Below, in pieces: positions 41,275 through 50,700 of a stretch of 56,799 nt of DNA. The translations under genes and the position numbers were made by a program. The stretch is from contig JASHPZ010000017.1 in NCBI GenBank assembly GCA_030037815.1, positions 1 to 56,799 on the forward strand, written 5' to 3'. The notes beneath the pieces were generated by a model. The model was given only the letters and a program-made list of their open reading frames with translations. It made no database searches and had not been told where the DNA came from. This DNA is from Thermoplasmata archaeon (GTDB lineage: Archaea; Thermoplasmatota; Thermoplasmata; Lutacidiplasmatales; UBA184). How positions within the stretch are numbered: the first letter of the stretch is position 1; each line of letters begins with the position of its first letter.

Positions 41275-43668
41275 TCAGCGCCCGGAGCCCATGTCGAACG
41301 GTTCGGGGTCGGCGGGGCCCGGTGGAGCTTCCGCCGGTGGAGTCGCCGTCGGCTCGACCGGCGCGGCCGCAGGCGACGCCGGCGGTCCGGCGGCCGGTAC
41401 CGAGGGAGCCGCGACCGGGGCGTTCGCGCCCGCCGGCGGCGCCGGGGCGGAAGCGACGGACGGGCGCCGCGGAGGTCGGCGACCGAGCACGCCCCCCAGC
41501 GCGATCGCGAGCCCCATGATCACGACGAAGCCGAGGATGCTGTACGGCATCTCCCCCAGGAAACCGAGCGCCGGTACGAGCCCGAGCAGGTTCACCGCGA
41601 GCGTCGTCGAGCTCTGGCCGTAGAGGCCGTCCGAGGTGACGGTCACGGTCGCGATGGCGTGGGACCCCAGGTAGCACGCCGGCACCGCGAGGCTCGCGGT
41701 CGCGACGCCCTGCGCGTTCGAAGAGACCGTGGCAGTCGCGAACCGCCCCACGCACGGCCCGACGGCGCTGTCGGCGTCGAGGTCGATCTCGGCGGGCACC
41801 CCGACCACCGGGGCGCCGCTCGTCCGGTTCGCGAGCGTCACCTGGATCGTTACGGTGCCGCCGGGGGCCACGGTCGCGGGCGAGGCGGTGACCGTGATGT
41901 TCACGAACGTCGCGGTGAGGTCTTCGTAGAGCAACAAGGCGCTCGGCGACCCCCACCCGGTCACGGCGTCCCAGCCGGTTGTCGCCGTCGCGACGCAGTT
42001 CGACCCCGAGGTGATGTCCATCAGCCCGATCCCGTTCTTTCCGGTCGACTGCTCTTCCGCGACCACGTAGATCCGCGGGTTGAGGAAGCCGAGCGACGTG
42101 CCCGCGCGCGCGTCCATGGTGACGACGAGCCCGGCCCACAGCGGCGTAGCGAAGCTCGTCCCCGCGCCCTGGCCGGTCTGGCCGTCGAAGTAGAGGAAGT
42201 TCAGCGCGGCGGTGGCGGCGACGTCCGGCACCCCGCGATGCCCCTGCGCGGCGATGGTCGGGACGCTGGATTGCCAGGACGGAGTCGAGTAGTCCGACGA
42301 GAAGCCGCCGCCGCTGTCCACCCAGCCCGACTCCGAGAACCCCGTCACGGAACCGATCACGTTTCGGCTGAGCGAGACGTCCGTTCCCCCGACCGCGAGG
42401 ACGTACGGCGAGGTCGAGGGGTACTCGGGGGCGGGCCCCCCGCTGCACGCTTTGGCGTCCCCGCCGGTATCGCCCGTCGCCGCGAGCAGGCTGATCCCTT
42501 CCTGGGTAGCGGTCGCGAACGCCGTCTCGAAGCCGGCGCTCAGGCCGGCGTCCGTCGACTCGGACGTGCCGAACGACATCGAGACCGCGCGGACGTCGGG
42601 GAGCGAGATCGCCTCGTTCAGCGCGTCGATCATCGACACGTCCGTCGGGGAGTAGCCGTTGGAGGACGGACCGTCCGGCGCGTAGACGGCGTCGAGCGTC
42701 GCCCCCGGCGCCATCGAGCCCGACCACTCCATGTCGAGGGTCAGCTCGCGGGGCGCGCCGCTCGGGTCGTTCGGGGCGCCGGCGGACGGCGCGGGCGCCC
42801 CGTCGACGGGGTACGCATTCCAGTGGACCGCCGGGAACGAGGACGGATAGTACGAGGAGAAGAACGTCGAGATGTCCGACGGGGCGTAGCCGTCCCCCCA
42901 TAGCAGGAGCGCGATCGCCTCCCCGCTCGGGAACTGGGCGGCCCCGCCCGAGACGTTGTAGAGGCTCGAGAGGTCGTAGATCTGCCGGGCGATCGCCGGC
43001 GTTACCATGTCCGTCGCGGACGCGGCCGGCGACGTGGGGACGAGCGGGAGCGAGAAGGAGTCCATTCCGGTCGACAGCCCCGAGATCCCGACGATCTCGT
43101 TCTCGAGACCGACGGGGAGAGTGGGCGACGCGGCCGGGAACGTCACGGTGCGCCCGTCCCACTCGCCCGACTCGAGGCGGGTGCCGAACGCCCGGTCGAG
43201 CGCCGCGGCGCTTCCCGAGACCGTCAACGAAAGCCGATCGGAAGCCGTGTGCACGACCGTCAGCCCGTCGGCGACGAAGTACGCCTCGGCGGCGGCGTAC
43301 GCCGCGACCGGGAGCCCCCAGCGGCTCGCCACCTGGGTGGACGTCAAGGGCGCGGCGCCGGCGGACGGCGTCGCGAAGAACGATGGGTCGCGGGCCGCGA
43401 ACGTGATTGCGACCAGCGCGGAACCGGTGTACACGAGGGGATCCGACACCTCGCCGGGCACGGCGGAACTGTACCCGGCCCGTTGGGCGAACGAGCCGCC
43501 GTAGAACGACGGAAACCCGTCCACCGACGGAGCTCCGGTCGCGACGGTCGGCGCCGGCGCCCCGACCGGCGCGGCCAGCGTCACGCCGGGTAGCGTCGGG
43601 ATCGCGACGACGAGGGCGAGGGCGAGCAGGCCCCAAAAGCGCGCCCGCCGCGCCGTCCGCCCGTCCAT
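41275..43668 (-). CDS. Membrane-anchored pro-kumamolisin-type serine-carboxyl protease (sedolisin, S53)
   Basis: A 797-residue secreted protease. Signal peptide at residues 1-32; a propeptide of the S53 activation type (about 55-200); a catalytic domain with Glu308 and Asp312 in RELTLDMEW, oxyanion Asp400 in ATGDTGG, and Ser505 in GAGTSFATP; a TGWDAVTGWGSP segment near the calcium site; a C-terminal beta-sandwich (VNITVTASPATVAPGGTV); a membrane helix (ILGFVVIMGLAIALGGVLG) and a Pro/Ala-rich tail. Sedolisins act at acidic pH. It should sit on the cell surface and cut proteins for the peptide importer. TATA-like TCTATTTCCG at 43694-43703. Confidence 0.93.
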   Translation of the reverse strand: MDGRTARRARFWGLLALALVVAIPTLPGVTLAAPVGAPAPTVATGAPSVDGFPSFYGGSFAQRAGYSSAVPGEVSDPLVYTGSALVAITFAARDPSFFATPSAGAAPLTSTQVASRWGLPVAAYAAAEAYFVADGLTVVHTASDRLSLTVSGSAAALDRAFGTRLESGEWDGRTVTFPAASPTLPVGLENEIVGISGLSTGMDSFSLPLVPTSPAASATDMVTPAIARQIYDLSSLYNVSGGAAQFPSGEAIALLLWGDGYAPSDISTFFSSYYPSSFPAVHWNAYPVDGAPAPSAGAPNDPSGAPRELTLDMEWSGSMAPGATLDAVYAPDGPSSNGYSPTDVSMIDALNEAISLPDVRAVSMSFGTSESTDAGLSAGFETAFATATQEGISLLAATGDTGGDAKACSGGPAPEYPSTSPYVLAVGGTDVSLSRNVIGSVTGFSESGWVDSGGGFSSDYSTPSWQSSVPTIAAQGHRGVPDVAATAALNFLYFDGQTGQGAGTSFATPLWAGLVVTMDARAGTSLGFLNPRIYVVAEEQSTGKNGIGLMDITSGSNCVATATTGWDAVTGWGSPSALLLYEDLTATFVNITVTASPATVAPGGTVTIQVTLANRTSGAPVVGVPAEIDLDADSAVGPCVGRFATATVSSNAQGVATASLAVPACYLGSHAIATVTVTSDGLYGQSSTTLAVNLLGLVPALGFLGEMPYSILGFVVIMGLAIALGGVLGRRPPRRPSVASAPAPPAGANAPVAAPSVPAAGPPASPAAAPVEPTATPPAEAPPGPADPEPFDMGSGR

Positions 43669-43722
43669 CTCAGGGCTCGAAGCTCGGCCCCCTCGGAAAT
43701 AGATTGGCCCCGTTCCGGGGGG

Positions 43723-45180
43723 CTAGCTTCGGATGGGCGCGGTGTACCCTGGGGGCAGGTGGAACGTGCCCGTCCCGCCGAACGGCTCGGGGCGTGGGCT
43801 CGCGTCGGCGTGGCGAAGGCCGGAGAGGTAGGCGTCGATCGCCTCGGCCGCTTCGGTGGCGGTCCCCATCGCGTACACGACCGATCGGCCGCCGGCGGCG
43901 AAGATTCCCGGGACGGCCGTCGCGAACCGGGGCAAGCGACCTTCCGGCCATCCGCCGGACGCGATCCGGAGGTCGAGCGCGGGGTCGATCCCCTCCAGGT
44001 CGGCCTTCTGACCGACCGCGACGATCACGGTGTCGCACGGGAGGACCTCGGTGCCGCCCGGGACCGGGACGGGCGCGCGGCGGCCCCCGGCGTCGGGCGC
44101 TCCGAGCTCCATCGTCTGGATCTCGAGGCCGGTGACGTGGTCCGTCCCGACGATGCGCAGGGGGGCTCGGAGGAACAGGAAGCGGATCCCTTCCGCCTCG
44201 GCGCCGTGCACCTCTTCCGGGTCGGCCGGCATCTCGTCCTTCGTCCGCCGGTAGACGAGGGTCACGTGGCCGCCGTTCGACTTCCGCAGCGCGCTGCGGA
44301 CCGAGTCCATCGCGACGTCACCTCCCCCGACCACGACGACCTCCGTCCCGACCGTCACCGGGCGGCCCGCGTTCAGCTCCTTCAGGAACTCGAGCGCCGG
44401 CACGACGCCCGGTAGCTCTTCGCCCGGGACGCCGAGCGTCCGGTGCGTCGACGTGCCGACCGACACGAACACCGCCTGGTACCCCTCCGCGAGCAACGAC
44501 GCGAACGGGCGGTCGCGGCCGACCTTCGTGCCGGTAACGAGCGTCACGTCCAGGTCCCGGAACCGCGCCATGTCGACCTGGAGGTCGGCGTCCGTCATCC
44601 GGTACGCCGGGATCGTCTGGGCGAGGCCCCCGACGCGGCCCTCCGTCTCGAACACCGTGACGGAGTAGCCCCGCACCCCAAGCTCCCACGCCGCCATCAG
44701 CCCCGCGGGGCCGCCGCCGACGACCGCCACCCGCTGGTGCTTCGGTGCGCTCGGGACGTACGCGAGGTCGCTCGACCCGTAGTCGAGCGCCGCGCGCTTC
44801 AATTGGCGGATCGCGATCGGGACGCCCTTCTTCGTGATCACGCACGACTCCTCGCAGTAGTGGTAGCAGACCTTGCAGAGGGTGGTCGAGAGCGGGTTCT
44901 CCCGCAGCGTCACCTTCGCCGCGCCGTTCCAGTCCTCGATCGCGATCAGACGGATGTACTCGCGGCAGTCCTGCGAGATCGGGCACGCCTCAACGCACCA
45001 GGGACGGCGGCACTGGATGCACCGCTTCGCCTCGAGGACCGCCTCCTCCTTCGAGTACGCGTGGAGCACCTCGCGGAAATCCTTCGTCCGCTCGGCGACC
45101 GGCTCCTCCGGGACCGGGACGCGCACCGGGTTGAGCTTGGGGGGGGTCGGTTTCGGAGGGGACGCGGCGATGCCGGCCAT
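43723..45180 (-). CDS. Glutamate synthase small-subunit-like FAD/NAD(P)H oxidoreductase
   Basis: A 485-residue protein of the GltD/NfnB/SudA family that passes electrons from NAD(P)H through FAD and iron-sulfur clusters. The N-terminal domain has CIQCRRPWCVEACPISQDC and CKVCYHYCEESC for two 4Fe-4S clusters; the FAD motif is VAVVGGGPAGLMAAWELG and the NAD motif EVVVVGGGDVAMDSVRSA. The end IFAAGGRSVVYAMGTATEAAEAIDAYL is typical. No glutamate synthase large subunit lies beside it, so the partner is unknown. The ATG at 45178-45180 fits a TATA box 31-40 nt upstream; the frame is open to 45282. Confidence 0.9.
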   Translation of the reverse strand: MAGIAASPPKPTPPKLNPVRVPVPEEPVAERTKDFREVLHAYSKEEAVLEAKRCIQCRRPWCVEACPISQDCREYIRLIAIEDWNGAAKVTLRENPLSTTLCKVCYHYCEESCVITKKGVPIAIRQLKRAALDYGSSDLAYVPSAPKHQRVAVVGGGPAGLMAAWELGVRGYSVTVFETEGRVGGLAQTIPAYRMTDADLQVDMARFRDLDVTLVTGTKVGRDRPFASLLAEGYQAVFVSVGTSTHRTLGVPGEELPGVVPALEFLKELNAGRPVTVGTEVVVVGGGDVAMDSVRSALRKSNGGHVTLVYRRTKDEMPADPEEVHGAEAEGIRFLFLRAPLRIVGTDHVTGLEIQTMELGAPDAGGRRAPVPVPGGTEVLPCDTVIVAVGQKADLEGIDPALDLRIASGGWPEGRLPRFATAVPGIFAAGGRSVVYAMGTATEAAEAIDAYLSGLRHADASPRPEPFGGTGTFHLPPGYTAPIRS

Positions 45181-45210
45181 CACGCACCACCGATTTGACC
45201 TCGGCGCGCC

Positions 45211-45220
45211 GATATGACCC
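45211..45220 (-). promoter_or_regulatory. TATA box of GltD-like gene
   Basis: The minus strand reads GGGTCATATC 31-40 nt before the ATG. It lies in the spacer shared with divergent srp54. Confidence 0.5.
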
Positions 45221-45256
45221 TTGCCCCGGCGGGCCGCGAACGAGCGCGCACACCAC

Positions 45257-45267
45257 GACTTATAGAC
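45257..45267 (+). promoter_or_regulatory. TATA box of srp54
   Basis: GACTTATAGAC lies 42-52 nt before the ATG at 45309. Confidence 0.5.
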
Positions 45268-45308
45268 GTGCCGCGCTAGCACCTCGGGACGCTCGGAGGG
45301 GTGGCCCC

Positions 45309-46649
45309 ATGGTGCTCGATTCGCTGGGGAAATCGCTCCGCGGGGTCCTCCAGAAGATCGCCCGCGGCGGCGCGGTCGACGAGGCGCTCCTCTCGGAGGT
45401 CGTCCGCGACATCCAGCGGGCGCTCCTCCAGGCCGACGTCAACGTCCAGCTGACGCTCGAACTGACCCAGCGGGTCCGCCGACGGGCGACGCAAGAGAAA
45501 CCCCCGGCCGGCGCGAGCCTGCGGGACTTCCTTGTCCGGATCATCTACGAGGAGATCCGCGGCATCCTCGGGAAGGACCGCGCGTTCGAGCTGAAGCCGC
45601 GCAAGGTCCTGCTCGCCGGGCTGTTCGGGCAGGGCAAGACGACCAGCGCCGGCAAGCTCGCGCGCTACTTCCAGAAGAAGGGGATCCGGGTCGGCCTGGT
45701 CGCGGCGGACGTCCACCGGCCGGCGGCGGTCGACCAGCTCGAGCAGCTCGCGAAGAAGGTCGGCGCGGAGTTCTACGCCAACCGCCAGGAGACCCGCGCC
45801 GAGGTGATCTGTCGGGAGGCGCTGGAGCGGTTCCCTCCGCACCTCGCCGTCATCGTCGACACCGCCGGTCGGAGCGGGCTCGACGCCGAGCTCATCGAGG
45901 AGCTGAAGCGCGTCCGCGCGGTCGTGCAACCGGATGAGGTCCTCCTGGTCCTCGACGCGGCGATGGGGCAGGCCGCGGGCCGGAGCGCCGAAGCGTTCCA
46001 CAAGGCGGTCGGCCTCACCGGCGTCATCCTGACGAAGCTCGACGGCTCCGCGAAGGGCGGCGGCGCCCTCTCCGCCGTCGCGGTGAGCGGCGCGCCGATC
46101 CTGTTCATCGGGACCGGAGAGCACATGGACGAGTTCGAGCGGTTCGAGCCGACCCGGTTCGTCTCGCGCCTCCTCGGGATGGGCGACATCCAGACGCTGC
46201 TCGAACGGTTCGAGGAGCTCTCCAACAAGGAAGCGGCCGAGGAGGCCGCGAAGAACCTGATGGGGGGCCGGTTCACGCTGCGCGACATGCGCACGCAGCT
46301 CGACTCCATCGGCCAGATGGGCTCGATCTCGAAGCTGCTCTCGATGTTCCCCGCGTTCGGTGCCCAGAAGATGGACGAGAAGTCGGTCGACCAGACCCAG
46401 GCCCGCCTGCGGCGGTTCCGCGCGATCCTCGACTCGATGACGCCCGAGGAGCTCGACGACGCGGCGCTGATCAAGGCGGACCGCGTCCACCGCATCGCGC
46501 GGGGGAGCGGCCAGCGGCCGCAGGAGGTCCGCTCGCTCCTGAAGCAGTACGAGACGACGCGCAAGGCGGCGCACGGGCTCGTGTCCAACCGTCGGCTCCG
46601 GCGCCAGCTCGAGAAGCAGTTCGCGGGCGGCGAGGCCGCCCCCGAGTGA
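45309..46649 (+). CDS. srp54: Signal recognition particle protein SRP54
   Basis: A 446-residue SRP GTPase that binds signal sequences at the ribosome. The N domain (about 1-100) is followed by the G domain: AGLFGQGKTTSAGKLARY (G1), LVAADVHRPAAVDQL, VDTAGR (G3), TKLDGSAKGGGAL and FIGTGEHMDEFERFEPTRFVSRLLGMGDI. The Met-rich M domain follows (GRFTLRDMRTQLDSIGQMGSISKLLSMFPAF) with the RNA-binding end IARGSGQRPQEVRSLLKQYE. The ATG at 45309 is in frame with the family start MVLDSLGKSL. Confidence 0.97.
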   Translation: MVLDSLGKSLRGVLQKIARGGAVDEALLSEVVRDIQRALLQADVNVQLTLELTQRVRRRATQEKPPAGASLRDFLVRIIYEEIRGILGKDRAFELKPRKVLLAGLFGQGKTTSAGKLARYFQKKGIRVGLVAADVHRPAAVDQLEQLAKKVGAEFYANRQETRAEVICREALERFPPHLAVIVDTAGRSGLDAELIEELKRVRAVVQPDEVLLVLDAAMGQAAGRSAEAFHKAVGLTGVILTKLDGSAKGGGALSAVAVSGAPILFIGTGEHMDEFERFEPTRFVSRLLGMGDIQTLLERFEELSNKEAAEEAAKNLMGGRFTLRDMRTQLDSIGQMGSISKLLSMFPAFGAQKMDEKSVDQTQARLRRFRAILDSMTPEELDDAALIKADRVHRIARGSGQRPQEVRSLLKQYETTRKAAHGLVSNRRLRRQLEKQFAGGEAAPE

Positions 46650-46665
46650 CGGAGCGGCGCGCCGC

Positions 46666-47211
46666 ATGTCCTACTGGGTCGTACTCGAAACGGTCGTCGG
46701 ACTCCTGCTCCTCTTCTTCCTCCCCGGCTACGGACTGACGCGGGCCGTCTTCCCCGAGTGGCGCCTCCGCGGCCCCGGTCGACTGCGGCGCGCGGTCGAG
46801 ACCGTCACGCTCTCGTTCGTCCTGAGCGTTGTCCTGACGGTCCTGGTCGGGTACGTCCTCCTGAGCGCGTCGCCGGGCGGGTTCCAGGCGAGCTGGAACG
46901 ACCCGCTCCTCGAAGCGATCCTCGCCGCCGTCGCCGGGCTCGCGCTCCTGGTCGCCGCGATGGAAGGGGCGTTCGGTCGCCCCGGTCCGACCCCGCCCTC
47001 CCACGACGCGGCCGGGGCGGCGGAAGAGGGGGCGTGGGAGCTCTCCCGCGACCTCGAGCGGTTGATGCGGGAGGAGCGCCGGATCTCGAAGGCGCTCGCC
47101 GCCCCGAGCGTGGACGCGGACGAAGGGGCGCGCCTCCGCGCGCGCCTCGAACGGGTCCGGGCGGACTCCGCCGCGTTGCGGGCACGACGGGAGGCGGAGT
47201 ATGCCCAATAG
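46666..47211 (+). CDS. Membrane protein with DUF1616-like N-terminus
   Basis: A 181-residue protein. Three hydrophobic helices lie in the first 105 residues (VVLETVVGLLLLFFLPGYGL, VTLSFVLSVVLTVLVGYVLL, LLEAILAAVAGLALLVAAME). The LPGYGLTRAVFPEW stretch matches DUF1616-type archaeal membrane proteins. The rest is a charged cytoplasmic helix (SRDLERLMREERRISKALA). It lies between srp54 and pth2, 16 nt after the first and overlapping the second by 11 nt, so the three probably form an operon. Function unknown. Confidence 0.78.
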   Translation: MSYWVVLETVVGLLLLFFLPGYGLTRAVFPEWRLRGPGRLRRAVETVTLSFVLSVVLTVLVGYVLLSASPGGFQASWNDPLLEAILAAVAGLALLVAAMEGAFGRPGPTPPSHDAAGAAEEGAWELSRDLERLMREERRISKALAAPSVDADEGARLRARLERVRADSAALRARREAEYAQ

Positions 47212-47581
47212 ACGCCCGCCGCGGGGCGGACCGTACAAGATGGTCCTGATCCTGCGCGGCGAGATCCGTCTCACGGCCGGCAAGGCGGCGGTCCAGGCGG
47301 CCCACGCGGCCGTTCTCCTCGTACAGAAGGCCGAGGCGCGCCGGCTCGCGGCCCTCGCGCCCTGGCTCGCGGAAGGGCAGAAGAAGGTCGCGCTGACGGT
47401 CGAGACCCTGGACGAGATGAGCGCGGTCGAGCGCCGCGCCCGGGCGGCCGGCATCCCGACGGTGTGGGTGGAGGACGCGGGCTTTACCGAGGTCGCGCCC
47501 GGCACCCGGACCTGCCTCGGCCTGGGTCCCGCGACCGGCGCGGAGCTCGACCCGATCACCGGCGAGCTCGCGCTCCTCTGA
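47201..47581 (+). CDS. pth2: Peptidyl-tRNA hydrolase 2
   Basis: A 126-residue archaeal Pth2, which releases tRNA from peptidyl-tRNA after ribosome drop-off. The signature is YKMVLILRGEIRLTAGKAAVQAAHAAVLL, with the catalytic Lys/His region; then WLAEGQKKVALTVETLDEM, VWVEDAGFTEVAPGTRTCLGLGP. Its ATG lies inside the end of the preceding membrane-protein gene, indicating coupling. Confidence 0.94.
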   Translation: MPNRRPPRGGPYKMVLILRGEIRLTAGKAAVQAAHAAVLLVQKAEARRLAALAPWLAEGQKKVALTVETLDEMSAVERRARAAGIPTVWVEDAGFTEVAPGTRTCLGLGPATGAELDPITGELALL

Positions 47582-47646
47582 CCCGAGTCCGCCCGCGATG
47601 GCGGACGACGGAAGCTCCTCCGATCAATAGAAACACAAGACCCCAA

Positions 47647-47666
47647 GGGCCCGCAACCGCGGGCCC
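47647..47666. terminator. Hairpin between pth2 and the convergent transporter gene
   Basis: GGGCCCGC-AACC-GCGGGCCC is an inverted repeat with perfect 8-bp arms and a 4-nt loop. It sits mid-way in the 127-bp convergent spacer, where a two-way terminator would be expected. Confidence 0.5.
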
Positions 47667-47708
47667 CCGGGGAGGGGAAAAGGTTCGCCCGATCGCACCT
47701 CGTCCGGC

Positions 47709-50700
47709 TTAGGACGACGGGGGCGACTGGCTGCTGCCGTCACCCTTGTTGTCGCTGCCCTGCCAGCTCTGCGGCGGGTTCCCCATCGGCGGCTTCCGGC
47801 GCGCGAACATGATCGCGAGCACCAGGAAGATCAACGCCAGGACCGCGAACACCCCGATCAGCGCGTAGGCGAGCGTGCCGAGGTAGTTCGAGTTCGTGGA
47901 CGTACCGGTGGTGGTCGTCTGGCTCAGCGTGATCGCCGGCACCGGCACAGGGGCGCCGTTCACGGTGAACGTGCCGCCCGACGGCGAGGCGTACCAGCCG
48001 GACGGGGCGATGACCCCGAAGCTGTACGTCCCGTTCGCCAAGGCGACCTGGACCGTGTTCGCGCCGCTCGCCGGGGTCAACGTCTGGCCGTTCACCTGGA
48101 CCGTCCAGCCCGACCCGCCGTTCACCGTGAAGGTGACCGTGTAGGTCGCGCCCGTGGTCGACTGGCTGATGACGACCACGACCGCCTGCGCGGCGCCCGC
48201 CACCAGGACCGAGCCCGACGCCGGACTCGCCGTGTAGCCCGCCGGGACCCCGACCGTGTAGGTCTGGGTGCCGTTCGGCAGGTTGAACGCGAGCGAGTTC
48301 GTGGTCGAGTTCATGGTGACGCCGTTGATCGTCACGCTCCAGGTCGATCCCGCGGGCAACGTGCCACCCTCGAAGAAGGTGACCGTGTACAGGGTCGGCG
48401 TGAAGGTGATCGGCTCATTGACGGCCGCGCCCGCCACCGTCGTCGTCCCGCTGGACGGCGAGATCGTGTAGCCCGACACCGCGGCGATGCTGAACGGATA
48501 CGACCCGTTCGGCAGGGTGTACGAGATGGTGGTCGACGAACTCGTCTTCACGGTCCCGTTGAGGTTGACCTGCCACGTGAAGCTGCCCGTGAGGCCGCTC
48601 TCCGTGAAGGTCACCGTGTAGACTGCGTTCGAGAACGGCACCGCCACGTTGACGTTCGCCCCGTTGACGGTCACGCTGCCGGTGTTGGACGGTGGATACC
48701 ATCCCGCCGGACCGGTGATCGTGTAGCCGTACGTCCCGTTCACCTGCGTGAACGAGATCGTCGTCCCGGTGGACGTCTGCGTGAAGCCGTTCAGGGTCAC
48801 CGCCCAGGTCGACGACGCGGGCAAGCCCGACTCGGTGAAGTTCACCGCGTAGGTCGAGTACACCGCCGGCGTGTAGACGATGGTCGCGCTCGCGCCGGAC
48901 GACGTCACCGTGACGTTGCCCGGGCCCGAGTTGGTGTAGCCGACGAGCGTTCCGGGCGTGTAGGCGTACGCCGCCGCCGGCACCGCGAACACCATGCTGG
49001 TCTGGTTGGTGCGCAATCCGCCGACTCCCGCCACCGACGCCGTCCAGTTCGTGCCCGAGACGATCCCCTGCTCGTTGAGGGTCAACGAGTAGGTCGTGCC
49101 CGAGAACGCCGTGAACGTCACCGCCGTGTTGACCGAGCTGCCCGCGACCGTGACCGTTCCCGTGACCGGGCTCGCGCCGTAGCCGGACACGAATCCGATC
49201 GTGTACGGCTCCGTCCCGTTGACCTGGCCCGCGAAGACGATCGTCGACGCGCTGGACGTCTGGGTCGAAGTCCCGAGCGTCACCGACCAGGTCGTACCGG
49301 CCGGCAGGCCCGACTCCGTGAAGTTCACGTCGAAGGCGTTCGACGCGTACCCCCAGTTGAACCACAGCTGGTCACCGCCGCCGCCGATCATCACGTTCGT
49401 GTTGATCGTGGCCGGGTTGATCCACGAGCCGTAGATCGACACACCGAGCGACTGGTCGAGCGACATGTACAGACCGAGCGTGTTCGCGATGTGCTCCGCC
49501 AGGTTGTAGTCGAGCGTCCGCTGCGGGATGTTCGTCTCCGTCGCGGCGGTCGTCAGCCAGGCGTTCATCACGTCGTACGCGATCCCCTGGCAGTCGTTCG
49601 GCAGCTGGCCGATGTTCGCCCAGTAGGTCAGGTTCGCCCAGTCCGGCGTCGCGTGGCCGCACGCGGTGACGTTGTTGTACGGGGCCTCGTTGGTCTGCTG
49701 CCAGACCGCGTCCACGAACGTGTACGTCGCGTTCGGGCCGTACATCGGGGCCACGTAGTCGGTGGGGTCCGGGTAGTCGGGAGCCCAGCCGTAGTTGTAC
49801 ATCGGCATGTTCCCGTAGCCCGGAGGCAGACCGACACCGCTCGCGATCGTGTTCGCCGGCTCGTCCAGCAGGTACGGCTGGAGCGAGTTGTTGGAGAACG
49901 TCTCGACGTTGGCGATCTCGAGGTTGATCGCGCTGTCCACCGAGAAGGCGCCCTGGAAGTTGATGATGGGGAACTTACAGGGGCTCGACGACGTACAGCC
50001 CGCGACCTCGGGGTCATACCACTGCGAGCTCGGGTTGTTGAGCTGGTACCACCACCAGGTCACGTTGCCCGTCTGGGTGGGGTTCGACGTCGGGTCCCCG
50101 CCCGGCCAGGAGATGTTCTGGGGGTAGTAGTTGCCCATGTTCAGCGGGATCATGCCGCCGTAGTTCTCGCCCAACTGGATCCCGTCTACCGTGAAGATCG
50201 TGTTGATGATCGTCTGGTAGGGGTACGAGTTGATCAAGAACTGCCGCAGCCCGACGTTGCTGAACCAGTCGCCCGGCACGTTCAGCTGGCCCGTCGTGTC
50301 GATCAGGTTCTCCGCCGCGACGCTGAAGTTCAGCTCGAACGGATAGAAGAAGATCGACAGCGTCGGGATGTTGGTCTGGATCCCGTACTTCCCCTCGTTC
50401 ACGAGCTGAAGCACCGTGCCCAAGTGGGACGCGTCGACACCCGCGGTGTCGGCGTAACCCGCGATCAACTGCTGGAGGCCGACCGTGTCGTCAGGCTCCC
50501 AGTAGACGTTGACCGTCGCGTCGTACTGGCCCGGCTCGGGCAGGCAGCCCGGCTGGCCCGCGCAGCCCGTCGGGGCCGCGTACGCGGGGTTCGCCTGGAG
50601 GAAGTAGCCGACTCCGTTGTTGATCTCGTTGTTCGGGCTCGAGGAGTAGTACGGTCCCGAGCCGATCATCGTCCACTGGACCCCGGCCTGCGGCGAGGGG

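Noticed and set aside
40661-43636. A 991-codon frame spanning the membrane protein and antisense-frame DNA of the sedolisin gene
   Set aside because: Only the last 132 codons look like protein. The rest is another frame of the sedolisin gene on the same strand.
47890-49335. Considered as a DNA-level repeat or CRISPR-like array
   Set aside because: Units are similar only as protein, lack identical DNA repeats with regular spacers, and lie in frame inside a gene.
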